A DNA stretch of 64,000 nucleotides. Source: Lysobacteraceae bacterium NML03-0222 (lineage in GTDB: Bacteria > Pseudomonadota > Gammaproteobacteria > Xanthomonadales > Xanthomonadaceae). Made by a program: the position numbers and the translations under genes. How positions within the stretch are numbered: position 1 is the first letter of the stretch; every line of letters begins with the position of its first letter. Shown one piece after another: positions 35,664 through 44,992 of the stretch. The stretch covers positions 1-64,000 of the forward strand of contig NWQM01000007.1 of the NCBI GenBank assembly GCA_002798195.1, given 5' to 3'. The notes beneath the pieces were generated by a model. That model made no database searches. It was not told where the DNA came from and worked only from the letters and a program-made list of their open reading frames with translations.

Positions 35664-36491
35664 ATGAACCCTGTTTCCGACTCGATTACCTTCATTGGCG
35701 GCGGCAATATGGCGCGTAGCCTGATTGGCGGGCTGATTGCCGCAGGCAAGGCAGCAGACAAGATCCGAGTAGCCGAGCCGGTAGAAACCCTGCGCCAAAG
35801 CCTGGCGGCAGATTTCTCCGTGCAAGTCTTTGCCCAAGGCCAGGAAGCGGTGAGCGGCAGTGCCATCTGGCTGCTGGCGGTCAAGCCACAAGTGATGAAA
35901 AGCCTCTGTCAATCGCTGGCCGAACAGGCACAGGCACAAAAACCGCTGCTGGTATCGGTCGCTGCCGGTATCACCAGCAAGCAGATTTCCAGCTGGTTGG
36001 GCGGCGGACTGGCCGTGGTACGCACCATGCCCAATACCCCGGCACTGCTGGGCGCAGGTGTAACGGGCCTGTATGCCAACAGCCAAGTCACCCAATCACA
36101 AAAACAGGCAGCCCAAGCGCTGTTGCAAGGCGCAGGCGCAACCGTCTGGATTGACGATGAAAACCTGATGGATGCGGTGACCGCGGTTTCCGGCAGTGGC
36201 CCGGCCTATGTGTTTTTGCTGGTCGAGGCCATGCAGGCCGCAGGCGAAGCGGAAGGCTTGAGTGCAGAAGCCGCCCGCAGCCTGACCATCCAGACCCTGC
36301 TGGGTGCGGCCAAAATGCTGACCCATGACGATACCCCGGCCGCCGAGCTGCGCCGCCGCGTGACCTCACCGGGTGGTACCACCCAGGCGGCGATCGAGAG
36401 CTTCGAGGCCGATGACTTCCGCGCCATCGTTGCCCGCGCCATCCATGCTGCCCGCCAGCGGGGCATTGAACTTGCCAAGGCCAATGCCTGA
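35664..36491 (+). CDS. proC: pyrroline-5-carboxylate reductase
   Basis: Last step of proline synthesis, reducing pyrroline-5-carboxylate with NAD(P)H. The 275 residues have the N-terminal Rossmann motif ITFIGGGNMARSLIGG, VRTMPNTPALLGAGVTGLY, AVSGSGPAYVF and the signature RRRVTSPGGTTQAAI. The start at 35664 (MNPVSDSITFIGG) is chosen on family length; the longer frame runs into the promoter region. Overlaps the DUF4426 gene as TGATG. Confidence 0.96.
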   Translation: MNPVSDSITFIGGGNMARSLIGGLIAAGKAADKIRVAEPVETLRQSLAADFSVQVFAQGQEAVSGSAIWLLAVKPQVMKSLCQSLAEQAQAQKPLLVSVAAGITSKQISSWLGGGLAVVRTMPNTPALLGAGVTGLYANSQVTQSQKQAAQALLQGAGATVWIDDENLMDAVTAVSGSGPAYVFLLVEAMQAAGEAEGLSAEAARSLTIQTLLGAAKMLTHDDTPAAELRRRVTSPGGTTQAAIESFEADDFRAIVARAIHAARQRGIELAKANA

Positions 36492-36964
36492 TGAAAACCC
36501 TCTCACTCGCACTGTTATTAGCGCTATCGCTCACTGCCTGCGGGCAAGAGGCGCCTCGCCCAGCCACGCCGCTTGGTCAGAACGCGCCCAGCCAGGCTGC
36601 CCGCGCCACGCTCGGTGATATGCAGCTGGAGGCGCGTCTGGTGCGCAGCAGTGATTTGAGTGAGGCCATCACCCGCCAGTACGGTGTAAACCGCGATGCC
36701 GATAACTGGTTGCTGCTGCTTTCCCCGCGCAGTGCAGCCGGTGATGCCATCCCGGTTGAAGGTCTGCATTTGCAGGCGCGCGCGGCAAGCCTTGCCGAAA
36801 GCATGAAACCGCTGACACTGCGCCGTATCGACAGCGCCGGGTTTAGCGACTGGATTGCCGAAATCCAGGCCAGCGCGCCGACCACCTTGCAGCTGGAAAT
36901 CGACGCGCGCCGTGACACGGCCAGCGCACAGCTGCGCTTTAGCCGCGACCTGCCCAAGCGCTGA
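36491..36964 (+). CDS. DUF4426 family lipoprotein
   Basis: The 157-residue protein has a lipobox LSLTAC (Cys17) and a mature domain with ITRQYGVNRDADNWLLLLSP, typical of DUF4426 proteins, which occur near proC and methionine genes in pseudomonads. Probably periplasmic. Its 3-prime end overlaps the convergent B12-binding-type gene by 26 bp. Function unknown. Confidence 0.78.
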   Translation: MKTLSLALLLALSLTACGQEAPRPATPLGQNAPSQAARATLGDMQLEARLVRSSDLSEAITRQYGVNRDADNWLLLLSPRSAAGDAIPVEGLHLQARAASLAESMKPLTLRRIDSAGFSDWIAEIQASAPTTLQLEIDARRDTASAQLRFSRDLPKR

Positions 36965-37730
36965 TAATCGCCGCAAGCGCGGCTAGGCCATCGCTCAAGG
37001 CCGCAGGACCTGGTTGCAGAATCAGGGGCGACTTCACTTCGTGCAGCTCGCCATGCAGCACCGCCGGAATCTGCGCCCAGCCCGGTCTTGCGGCGACTTG
37101 TTCCGGACGGAATTTCTTGCCACACCAGGAGCCGATGATGATGTCCGGTGCGCGGCGGATAACTTCATCGCCATCGGCCAGAATGCGGTTTTTGGCCAGC
37201 GCCTCGGCGGCATGCTCGGGGAATATGTCATCACCGCCGGCGGTCGCAATCAGCTCGCTGACCCAGCCAATACCGCTAATCATCGGCGTATCCCATTCTT
37301 CGAAATACACCTTGGGACGTCGCGGCAGGCGCGCAGCTTCGGCGGCGACCACGTCAATACCGCGCTGCAAGGCGGCGGCGTAATCATCGGCCTTGGCGGC
37401 CGCACCGACCAGTGCGCCCAACCTGCGAATGTAGTCAAGAATGCCCTCGACGCTGCGATGATTGGCAATCCAGACTTCGACGCCAGCACGCACCAGCTCT
37501 GCGGCGATATCGGCCTGAATATCGGAAAAGCCAATCACCAAATCCGGCTGCAAGGCCACAATCGCATCGGTCTTGGCACGGGTAAAGGCGCTGACCTTGG
37601 GCTTTTCACGTCGCGCCTGTGCTGGCCGCACGGTAAAGCCGGAAATGCCGACAATCCGATCTTGCTCGCCCAGCGCGTACAGGGTTTCGGTGGGTTCTTC
37701 GGTCAGGCAGACGATGCGCCGCGGCCCCAT
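36939..37730 (-). CDS. cobalamin-binding/BtuF-type protein without signal peptide
   Basis: The 263-residue protein has the helical-backbone metal receptor fold of periplasmic binding proteins: RIVCLTEEPTETLYALGEQDRIVGISGF, KPDLVIGFSD-like LQPDLVIGFSDIQ, GRFFEEW-like KVYFEEWDTPMISGIGW and PDIIIGSWCGKKF. The only plausible start (37730, MGPRRIV) leaves no signal peptide, and pdxH begins its stop 22 bp upstream, so there is no room for one. No btuC or btuD gene lies nearby. Either it acts in the cytoplasm or it is not a transport protein. Confidence 0.78.
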   Translation of the reverse strand: MGPRRIVCLTEEPTETLYALGEQDRIVGISGFTVRPAQARREKPKVSAFTRAKTDAIVALQPDLVIGFSDIQADIAAELVRAGVEVWIANHRSVEGILDYIRRLGALVGAAAKADDYAAALQRGIDVVAAEAARLPRRPKVYFEEWDTPMISGIGWVSELIATAGGDDIFPEHAAEALAKNRILADGDEVIRRAPDIIIGSWCGKKFRPEQVAARPGWAQIPAVLHGELHEVKSPLILQPGPAALSDGLAALAAIISAWAGRG

Positions 37731-37752
37731 TATTGACAGGCGCCTGCACGCA

Positions 37753-38355
37753 TCAGGGATAGAGCATGCGCTTGTGCCAGTGGCCGTCGGCATCACGCTC
37801 GTACAAACAGCGCTGGTGCAGGCGGAATTTGGCGCCATACCAGAATTCGATAGCGCGCGGCACCACGCGGGTGCCTGACCAGGTGGCCGGGCGCGGCACG
37901 TCGCGGCCGGCAAACTCACGCTCGAAGTCACTGATGCGCGCCTCAAAGGTTTCGCGCCTGTCCAGCGTGCGTGATTGCTGCGAAGCCCAGGCACCAATCT
38001 GGCTCATGCGCGGGCGGCTGGCAAAATAGGCATCGGCCTCGTCCGCGCTGACTGGCTGGGTATCGCCCTCGATACGCACTTCGATACCGGCTTCGCCCAG
38101 ATGCGGCCACCAGAACAGCAGCGCCGCCTGCGGGTTGGCAGCCAGCTCCGTGCCCTTGCGGCCATCGGTATGGCTGTAAAACACAAAGCCGCGCGCATCA
38201 AAATCTTTCAGCAGCACGATGCGTGCCGCCGGTCGTCCTTGCGCATCGGCGGTGGCCAGGGTCATGCCGGTGGGCTCCGGCTCGCATTCACGGGCACGTG
38301 CAAACAGGCTGGCAAAGGTGTCGATGGCTTCGGCAAGCAGAGATTCGGTATTCAT
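37753..38355 (-). CDS. pdxH: pyridoxamine/pyridoxine 5'-phosphate oxidase
   Basis: FMN-dependent last step of pyridoxal phosphate synthesis and salvage. The 200 residues have TLATADAQGRPAARIVLLKDFD, FVFYSHTDGRKGTEL, ALLFWW, SRPRMSQIGAWASQQS and the C-terminal RLHQRCLYERDADGHWHKRMLYP motif (RL-x-R and RLYP-like end). The start at 38355 matches the family and lies only 17 bp from the divergent aroK start, so its promoter must lie within or against aroK. Confidence 0.95.
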   Translation of the reverse strand: MNTESLLAEAIDTFASLFARARECEPEPTGMTLATADAQGRPAARIVLLKDFDARGFVFYSHTDGRKGTELAANPQAALLFWWPHLGEAGIEVRIEGDTQPVSADEADAYFASRPRMSQIGAWASQQSRTLDRRETFEARISDFEREFAGRDVPRPATWSGTRVVPRAIEFWYGAKFRLHQRCLYERDADGHWHKRMLYP

Positions 38356-38360
38356 TGCGG

Positions 38361-38366
38361 TATTGT
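38361..38366 (+). promoter_or_regulatory. candidate -10 of a leaderless aroK promoter
   Basis: TATTGT (4 of 6) ends 6 nt before the aroK ATG at 38373, inside the 17-bp gap to the divergent pdxH start. No ribosome-binding site is present. Confidence 0.35.
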
Positions 38367-38372
38367 CTCCCG

Positions 38373-38933
38373 ATGAAGTCCGCAATGCACCCTGCAATCT
38401 TGCTGCACAAACCTGCCAATCTGGTACTCATCGGCCCGATGGGTGCGGGCAAAACCTCGATTGGCAAACGCCTGGCTGAGGCACTCGGGCTGCGCTTTGT
38501 CGATGCCGACCGTGAACTGGAGCAGCGCACGGGCGCGAGCATTGCGCAAATTTTCGACTGCGAGGGCGAGGCGGGATTCCGTCGCCGCGAATCGCAGCTT
38601 CTGGCCGAGCTTTTGGCAAATCAACGCTTATTGATTGCCACCGGCGGTGGCGTGGTTCTGGCTGCGGAAAACCGCGCAGCGCTTGCCAGAGGAGCTTTCG
38701 TGGTGCATTTGCATGTCAGTGTCGCCGAGCAATTGCAGCGCTTGGCGCGTTGCCGCAGCCGTCCACTGTTGCAGCGTCCCGACCGCGAGCAAGCGCTTAC
38801 GCAAATGGCCGCAATCCGCAATCCGCTGTATGCGCAAGTGGCCGACCTGCATTTCGATACTGAAAGTCATGGCCCGGATGAGGCCGCCCATCTTTTACAG
38901 CAGCTGCTACAACAACATGGGGTGCTGACATGA
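38373..38933 (+). CDS. aroK: shikimate kinase
   Basis: Phosphorylates shikimate in aromatic amino acid synthesis. The 186 residues show Walker A IGPMGAGKTSIGKRLA, the shikimate-binding FVDADRELEQRTG, FRRRESQLL, the ATGGGVVL Gly-rich motif and RSRPLLQRPD in the lid. Starts at 38373 and 38385 are both possible; the first is preferred by the -10-like hexamer in front of it. It overlaps aroB by ATGA. Confidence 0.95.
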   Translation: MKSAMHPAILLHKPANLVLIGPMGAGKTSIGKRLAEALGLRFVDADRELEQRTGASIAQIFDCEGEAGFRRRESQLLAELLANQRLLIATGGGVVLAAENRAALARGAFVVHLHVSVAEQLQRLARCRSRPLLQRPDREQALTQMAAIRNPLYAQVADLHFDTESHGPDEAAHLLQQLLQQHGVLT

Positions 38934-40015
38934 GTATCGAAAGCGTTGCGGTGGGCGGCGCTGCCCCCTATCGCATCGATATTGGCGCAGGGCTGCTGGG
39001 TGATGAGGCGCGTCTGGCCGCACACTGGCGCGGTCGCCATGCACTGGTACTGAGTGATCGCCATGTCGCCCGGCATCATGCACAGAAACTGATGGATGCG
39101 CTCGCCCGCGCCAAACCACAGGCCGATATTCGCCTGCACACGATTGCCGCCGGAGAGGCCTCGAAAACCCTGGCGAGCTTCTCCGAAGTGATTGATGCAC
39201 TGGCGGCGCAGGGCGCGACCCGCGATGCCTGCGTGTTTGCCCTTGGCGGCGGCGTGGTCGGAGATTTGGCTGGGTTTGCTGCCGCCTGCTGGATGCGTGG
39301 CATCGACTGCGTGCAATTGCCCACCTCACTGCTGGCGATGGTGGATTCCTCGGTCGGCGGCAAGACTGCGGTGGACATATCAGCCGGCAAGAATCTGGTC
39401 GGCGCCTTTCATCTGCCGCGCGCGGTCATCATCGACACTGACACCCTGCAGACCTTGCCACGGCGCGAAGTCGCCGCAGGACTGGCCGAAGTGGTCAAAT
39501 ACGGCGCGATTTTCGATGCGGCTTTCCTGGACTGGCTGGAAAGCCGGGCCGATGCACTGCTGGCGCTGGACGAAGCCACGCTCCAATACGCCATCGCCGC
39601 CAGCTGCCGCTACAAGGCAGCCGTGGTCGAGCGCGACCCGTTTGAACATGGCGAGCGCGCCCTGCTCAATTTCGGCCATACCTTCGCCCACGCCATCGAG
39701 GCCGAACAAGGCTTCGGCGGCCTGGTGCATGGCGAAGCCGTCGCCATCGGCATGGTGTTGGCCGCGCGCCTTTCCACCCGGCTCGGGCTTGCGCCGCAAC
39801 CACACGGCGAGCGCCTCGCCCGGCTGTTGGCGCGGTTACACCTGCCCACCACCCTGCCCGAGGGCTTGGATGCTGAAGCATTGCTGGCACGCATGCGGCT
39901 GGACAAAAAAGCCAGCGCCCACGGCCTGCGCTTTGTCCTCTGGCGTGGCGCGGGCAAGGCCGAGCTGGTCAGCGCCGTGGATGAGCAGGCGGTGCGCGCC
40001 GTTTTGCGCGATTGA
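38930..40015 (+). CDS. aroB: 3-dehydroquinate synthase
   Basis: NAD- and Zn-dependent second step of the shikimate pathway. The 361 residues carry ALGGGVVGDLAGFAAACWMRG, QLPTSLLAMVDSSVGGKTAVD, the LKNLVGAFHLP-like stretch, the Glu of AEVVKYG and the metal ligands LNFGHTFAHAIE and LVHGEAVAIGM. Full length, with ATGA overlap to aroK. Confidence 0.97.
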   Translation: MSIESVAVGGAAPYRIDIGAGLLGDEARLAAHWRGRHALVLSDRHVARHHAQKLMDALARAKPQADIRLHTIAAGEASKTLASFSEVIDALAAQGATRDACVFALGGGVVGDLAGFAAACWMRGIDCVQLPTSLLAMVDSSVGGKTAVDISAGKNLVGAFHLPRAVIIDTDTLQTLPRREVAAGLAEVVKYGAIFDAAFLDWLESRADALLALDEATLQYAIAASCRYKAAVVERDPFEHGERALLNFGHTFAHAIEAEQGFGGLVHGEAVAIGMVLAARLSTRLGLAPQPHGERLARLLARLHLPTTLPEGLDAEALLARMRLDKKASAHGLRFVLWRGAGKAELVSAVDEQAVRAVLRD

Positions 40016-40042
40016 AAAGCGCGGCAAATAGCGTGCAGCCTC

Positions 40043-40048
40043 TACAAT
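40043..40048 (+). promoter_or_regulatory. candidate -10 of a leaderless promoter for the WGR gene and hemE
   Basis: TACAAT (5 of 6) ends 6 nt before the ATG at 40055. There is no Shine-Dalgarno and no -35 at standard spacing, although TTGAAA occurs 25 bp upstream. Confidence 0.45.
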
Positions 40049-40054
40049 GTGCGC

Positions 40055-40327
40055 ATGCACCTCCTCCTGCAACAACAACACCCCAAAGCCGGTGAAGCGC
40101 CGCGCTTTGTCCAGTTCACCCTGCAGCCTGACTTGTTCGGTGGCTGGATGCTGCTGCGTGAAAGCGGCCAGCAGGGACAGACGCGCACTACGCTGCGCCG
40201 CGAGCAATATCTTGACCATGCCACTGCGCTTGCCGCGCTGCAAAAGGCGCGCGATGCACAACTCAAAAGAGGTTTTGCGCTGATGTCGGGCATGGCATCG
40301 ACAACCCAAGGTGAATTGTTGAGATGA
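40055..40327 (+). CDS. WGR-domain protein
   Basis: The 90-residue protein is essentially one WGR-like domain: FVQFTLQPDLFGGWMLLRESGQQGQTRTTLRRE (the GGWMLLREWG-type core) followed by a helix with ALAALQKARDAQLKRGF. WGR domains bind nucleic acid ends in PARP and MolR proteins; the role of stand-alone bacterial forms is unknown. Conserved position between aroB and hemE; the stop overlaps hemE as ATGA. A GTG at 40049 is an alternative start. Confidence 0.8.
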   Translation: MHLLLQQQHPKAGEAPRFVQFTLQPDLFGGWMLLRESGQQGQTRTTLRREQYLDHATALAALQKARDAQLKRGFALMSGMASTTQGELLR

Positions 40328-41397
40328 AAAACGACCGATTCCTGCGCGCCCTGCGCCGCGAACCCGTGGATGCCACGCCGGTATGGCTGATGCGCCAGGC
40401 CGGACGCTATCTGCCCGAATACCGCGCCACTCGCAAGGCGGCCGGCAGCTTCCTGGCGATGGCGAAGAACCCGGAAATCGCCTGCGAAGTCACCCTGCAA
40501 CCGCTGCGGCGCTTTCCGCTGGATGCAGCGATTTTGTTTTCGGACATCCTCACCGTGCCCGACGCCATGGGGCTTGGCCTGTACTTTGTCGAAGGCGAAG
40601 GCCCGAAATTCGAGCGTCCGGTACGCGATGCCGACGCCGTTGCCCAACTCGCCGTGCCGGACATGGAAGCCGAGCTTGGCTATGTGATGGATGCGGTACG
40701 GCTGATTCGCCGCGAACTGGACGGGCAGGTACCGCTGATCGGCTTTTCCGGCAGCCCCTGGACGCTGGCCTGCTATATGGTTGAAGGCGGCGGCAGCAAG
40801 GACTTTGCCCGCATCAAGGCGATGGCCTATAGCGAGCCTGCACTGCTGCACCGCTTGCTGGATATCACCACCGATGCGGTGATTGCCTACCTTGCCGCAC
40901 AACGTGCCGCCGGCGCCCAGGCGCTGCAGGTATTCGACACTTGGGGCGGGGTACTGTCTCCAGCGCTATACCGCGAGTTTTCGCTGCGCTATCTGCAGCG
41001 TATTGCCCGCGAACTGCCGCGCGGCGAGGGCGCCGAGCGCACCCCGCTGATTCTGTTCGGCAAGGGTTGCGGCCAGCATCTTGAGCAACTGGCCGCGACC
41101 GGCACCGACGCACTCGGCATTGACTGGACGACGTCGCTGAGCGATGCCCGCAGCCGCACCCATGGTCAGGTCGCGCTGCAAGGCAATCTCGACCCGACCA
41201 CGCTGTATGCCAGCCCGGAGGCAATCCGCGCCGAAGTGCGCAAGGCGCTGGATGATTATGCCCAGGCCAACGGCGGCTCACGCGAGGGTCATGTGTTCAA
41301 TCTTGGACATGGCATGTCGCCGGACATGAACCCCGAGCATGTGGCGGTACTGGTGGACGAAGTGCACCGCCACAGCCATCGCCAAGCCGCTGTCTGA
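40324..41397 (+). CDS. hemE: uroporphyrinogen decarboxylase
   Basis: Haem pathway enzyme converting uroporphyrinogen III to coproporphyrinogen III. The 357 residues have the signature PVWLMRQAGRYLPEYR at about residues 17-32, AAILFSDILTVPDAMG with the catalytic Asp, GFSGSPWTLACYMVEGGGSK, and the C-terminal FNLGHGMSPDMNPEHV. Coupled to the WGR gene by ATGA. Confidence 0.97.
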   Translation: MKNDRFLRALRREPVDATPVWLMRQAGRYLPEYRATRKAAGSFLAMAKNPEIACEVTLQPLRRFPLDAAILFSDILTVPDAMGLGLYFVEGEGPKFERPVRDADAVAQLAVPDMEAELGYVMDAVRLIRRELDGQVPLIGFSGSPWTLACYMVEGGGSKDFARIKAMAYSEPALLHRLLDITTDAVIAYLAAQRAAGAQALQVFDTWGGVLSPALYREFSLRYLQRIARELPRGEGAERTPLILFGKGCGQHLEQLAATGTDALGIDWTTSLSDARSRTHGQVALQGNLDPTTLYASPEAIRAEVRKALDDYAQANGGSREGHVFNLGHGMSPDMNPEHVAVLVDEVHRHSHRQAAV

Positions 41398-41402
41398 ATA
41401 AC

Positions 41403-41436
41403 CGAAGGCGAGAGTCCTGCAGGACTCTCGCCTTCG
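41403..41436. terminator. perfect 34-bp palindrome between convergent hemE and hybrid kinase genes
   Basis: CGAAGGCGAGAGTCC pairs perfectly with its complement around a TGCA-containing centre. It sits between the 3-prime ends of hemE (plus) and the hybrid kinase (minus) and is probably a two-way terminator, although neither side has a U-tract. Confidence 0.65.
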
Positions 41437-41470
41437 CACAAAGCCCACCTGGGCGCCTGCTCAAGGCCGC

Positions 41471-44400
41471 CTATTTCCTCAATACTTCCGCCAGCATTTC
41501 CGAAGTAACTGGCTTGCGCAGCAAGTGGCTGAAGCCTGCCGCCTTGACCTTGGCCTCCAGGTCTGGCTCAGCGCTGGCAGTAACGGCAATCAGTGGGGCA
41601 TTTTGACCGCAGGCACGCAGCTGGCGCGCCAACTCGAAGCCATCCATGCCGGGCAAGTCCAAATCCAGCAGCAGCCTGTCAAAATGCTGCGTGGCATTCT
41701 CTGCCAATGCCGCCAGCGCATGTTCGGCATGTCGTACCTGATGCCCCAACGCCTGCAATAGCAAGACCAATACTTCTGCAACCACCGGGTCATCTTCCAC
41801 CAGCAATAAATGTAAGTGGGCATCCACTTGCGAGGGCTTGTCGGCAGCCCCGGTCGCTGGCATTGCTGCCGCAGCCAGCGGCAATTGCACGCTGAAACAG
41901 CTGCCCTGTCCGGGTGTGCTCTGTAGCTCGATGGTGCCGCCCATCGCCGCTGCCAGCTCCCGGCTGATGGCAAGCCCCAGCCCGCTGCCACCATATCCGG
42001 CACCATTACGTGGCGCCTCGCCCTGCTCGAAACGCTGGAACAGACGCCGGCTTTCCTCGGCGCTCAGGCCAGGCCCGGTATCACGCACATGAAACACAAC
42101 GCCTGCGGAGGTATCCGCCATCAGCTGTAGCGATACGGCGCCAGAGTCTGTGAATTTGATGGCATTGCCCAAAAGATTGAGCAGGATTTGCTCCACCCGG
42201 GTGCGGTCACCGATGAGCCAGGCAGGCGCATCGGCGCTGATCTGACAATCGAACTGCAAACCTTTTTTCTCCGCCAGTGGCTGCATCAATGCCGCTACTT
42301 CATTCACCAGTTGCTGCATATCGAAAGGCGCCTCAATCAATACCAGCTTGCCTGCCTCCACCCGCGCCAAATCCAGTGCATCGTTGACCAGATGCAACAG
42401 ATGCTTGCCCGCACTCTGAATGGCCTCAACCTGCGCGCGCTGACGCACATCCAGCGCGCTTCCCTGCAACAATTCGGACATGCCCAGCACACCGGTCAAT
42501 GGTGTGCGGATTTCATGCCCCATGGTGGCGAGGAAACGGCTTTTGGCCTGCGAGGCTTGCTCGGCCAGGCAACGCCGCTGCTCGGCCAACTGCCATTCGT
42601 GTTTGCGCCTGAGGCGCTGCCGCCAGATGCGTACCAGCAGCCAGAGCATCACCCATAACAGCACCCCGGCAGCCAGCATCGCCCAGCCGGATCGCCACCA
42701 CGGCGGTGTAACGACAAAGGCCAGCTGTTGCTCTTTGGCCATATTGCCGTAGGCATCACGGGCACGCATATGCAGCACATAATGTCCCGGCGGCAAGCCG
42801 GTGAAAATACGCTCCCCCTGAGCGCCATGATCCACCCAATCTTTGTCGAAGCCTTGCAAGCGGCTCCAGTAGCGCACCGCTGCCGGATCATCAAAGCTAA
42901 GCAAATGCCCGATCATGCGCAGCTCGCGGTCATCCGACTCAAGCTCCAGCGCATGCCTGCCAGGCCGCAGACTGACCCACTCCCCGTTACGGCGCACATC
43001 CACCGCATCAATCTTGAGTACCGGAGTACGAATTTCAGGATCGGGATAGCGTGTATCAATCAACACCAATGTACCGGCATCGGTGGTTGCCGCGAGCAGA
43101 CCCTGCGCACTTATCGCAAGGCTCCGGTCAAGAAACTCCTGGCTGGCCAGGCCATTGGCAATGCCATAAGTGCGCAAATGCTGATGCGCCGGATCCCAAA
43201 GAAAAATCCCGCGCCGGCTGGACAGCCACACCCGCTGTCGTTCATCAATCACAAGTCCACCCGCTTCGATGGCCGGCAGTTCCTGGCCTGCCGGCACTTC
43301 TGCCACCTTCGTCCATCGGCCGTTTTGATATTGATGGCGCTCCAGTCCTTCCAGACGATGCAGCCAAAGCGCATCCTTGCCATCAAAGGCAAAGGCAAAT
43401 ACCCGCTTGCCTGCCAGCCCATCGGGTACCACCAGGCGCTCCCGGGTTTCATCCAGCCAGCCAAGGCCATGACTGCCTGCCACCCAAAGCCGGCCGCCAG
43501 CATCCACCGCAACAGCTTCACTATCACCTGCGCCAAGGCCGTTTGCTGCGCTGGCGGCGATGACTTTCAGCACCTTGCCGGTTGCGATATCGCGCTGCTG
43601 CAAGCCGTAACCCTGGATGGAAATCCACAAGGTGTTCCCGGCACCTGCGGTCATCAAGTCGAGAAAGCCTGCCGCTGGCAATGGGTCCTGTGCACTGTCC
43701 ACATGCCAGCGCTGCAACTGGTTGTTCTCATCCAGGCGCAACAAACCCAGCCGGACATCGCCCAGCCACACGCGGTGGTTTGCATCCTCGTAAATCGCCA
43801 TCGGCTTGATTTGGCGCAGTGCCTCATGACGCTGCTTGCCATCGATGTATTCGGCAATACCGCCCGCATCCACTCTTTCGATATGACCATCCGCCCCGGC
43901 AATCCATACCCCGCCCCTGCGCGCCGGGGCAAGGCTGCGATACATCTCCGAGGCCAGCCCGTGTTCTGCACGCCCCCGCTTGAGCTCGGCGACGCTACGC
44001 CAGTCCGAGCGCAAAAAGCCCAAACCCACACCGGGAACGCCCACCCACAAACCCCCATCGGCGTGCATTTTCAGTCCCATTACCGAGCGCAGTGTGGCGC
44101 CTTCGTCTGCCATCACCGGCAACGGAATGGCATCATCCCCCGCGACCCGCCACAACCTGCGCTGACTGCCCAGCCACATGCTGCCATTGCCCGCGGCTGC
44201 CATCGAAACCACCGCATTGGGACGCTCGAACATCGACGAATACGGTAGCCGCAACCACTGCCCATTGGCTTCACGGCGAAACAGGCCGGTACTGCTGCCC
44301 ACCCACAGCCGGCCGTTCTCCAGCAGCAGCGAATAAATCATTCCGTCATTGCGGTGATCCGGCAATTCAATGCGCTGCACTTGCCTGCCATCCCAATACG

Positions 44401-44992
44401 CCAATCCACGGCGGGTACCAATCCACAGCCCGCCATGCGCGTCGGCTGCCATGGAAAGCACGGTGTTGGATGGCAGCTCGGCCAGCGACTGAAGCTGCCA
44501 TTTTTTCGGGTCATCGCTTTCTGCCCTGATCTGGAATACCCCGGCATTGGAGGTGCCAAGCCAAAGCGTGTCGCCACGACTGGCAAAGGCGAATACATCG
44601 CTGTCACCAAGCTCGGGATGCGTTTTACTGTTCAGCAGCGCAAATCCGGCACGATCCGCCCCCAACATCGCCACCCCGCCAAACTCCACGGCAACCCATA
44701 GCCGGTCATGGCTGTCCACATGCATCGCCTGGACATGATTATTGGGCAGCGAATCCGGCATGTGCGGGTCATGCCGCCAGATGCGAAAGCCCTGACCGTC
44801 ATAGCGTGCCAGGCCATCCGCACTGCCAAGCCAAACAAAGCCAGCGCGGTCTATCTCAATCGCGTTCAGCGCCGTGGATGGCAGGCCATCACGCGCACCC
44901 AGAATCCGCAAATGCGGTATTTCCGGCACTTGTGCGCACACAACGCCTTCCACGCATAGCAGCAGAGCCAAAATCCAGACAAACAGGCGCAT
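41471..44992 (-). CDS. hybrid sensor histidine kinase with two-component propeller sensor
   Basis: The 1173-residue one-protein signalling system has a signal peptide (about 1-20), a periplasmic sensor of reg_prop propeller repeats (many W-x-G-[ST] motifs, e.g. GGLWIGTRRGLAYW) to about residue 640, a Y_Y_Y domain, and one membrane segment near residues 735-760. Inside the cell it has HisKA with ATMGHEIRTPLTG (phospho-His about residue 800), a HATPase with NLLGNAIKFTD, DTGPGLS and GSGLGLAI, and a C-terminal receiver with LLLDLDLPGMDG. Unlike Bacteroidetes HTCS proteins it has no DNA-binding domain, so another protein must carry the output. Ligand unknown. Confidence 0.92.
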   Translation of the reverse strand: MRLFVWILALLLCVEGVVCAQVPEIPHLRILGARDGLPSTALNAIEIDRAGFVWLGSADGLARYDGQGFRIWRHDPHMPDSLPNNHVQAMHVDSHDRLWVAVEFGGVAMLGADRAGFALLNSKTHPELGDSDVFAFASRGDTLWLGTSNAGVFQIRAESDDPKKWQLQSLAELPSNTVLSMAADAHGGLWIGTRRGLAYWDGRQVQRIELPDHRNDGMIYSLLLENGRLWVGSSTGLFRREANGQWLRLPYSSMFERPNAVVSMAAAGNGSMWLGSQRRLWRVAGDDAIPLPVMADEGATLRSVMGLKMHADGGLWVGVPGVGLGFLRSDWRSVAELKRGRAEHGLASEMYRSLAPARRGGVWIAGADGHIERVDAGGIAEYIDGKQRHEALRQIKPMAIYEDANHRVWLGDVRLGLLRLDENNQLQRWHVDSAQDPLPAAGFLDLMTAGAGNTLWISIQGYGLQQRDIATGKVLKVIAASAANGLGAGDSEAVAVDAGGRLWVAGSHGLGWLDETRERLVVPDGLAGKRVFAFAFDGKDALWLHRLEGLERHQYQNGRWTKVAEVPAGQELPAIEAGGLVIDERQRVWLSSRRGIFLWDPAHQHLRTYGIANGLASQEFLDRSLAISAQGLLAATTDAGTLVLIDTRYPDPEIRTPVLKIDAVDVRRNGEWVSLRPGRHALELESDDRELRMIGHLLSFDDPAAVRYWSRLQGFDKDWVDHGAQGERIFTGLPPGHYVLHMRARDAYGNMAKEQQLAFVVTPPWWRSGWAMLAAGVLLWVMLWLLVRIWRQRLRRKHEWQLAEQRRCLAEQASQAKSRFLATMGHEIRTPLTGVLGMSELLQGSALDVRQRAQVEAIQSAGKHLLHLVNDALDLARVEAGKLVLIEAPFDMQQLVNEVAALMQPLAEKKGLQFDCQISADAPAWLIGDRTRVEQILLNLLGNAIKFTDSGAVSLQLMADTSAGVVFHVRDTGPGLSAEESRRLFQRFEQGEAPRNGAGYGGSGLGLAISRELAAAMGGTIELQSTPGQGSCFSVQLPLAAAAMPATGAADKPSQVDAHLHLLLVEDDPVVAEVLVLLLQALGHQVRHAEHALAALAENATQHFDRLLLDLDLPGMDGFELARQLRACGQNAPLIAVTASAEPDLEAKVKAAGFSHLLRKPVTSEMLAEVLRK

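Noticed and set aside
42728..44248. 506-codon open frame opposite the hybrid histidine kinase
   Set aside because: It lies wholly antisense to a gene with complete family motifs, shows no domain of its own, and such long shadow frames are common in GC-rich coding DNA.
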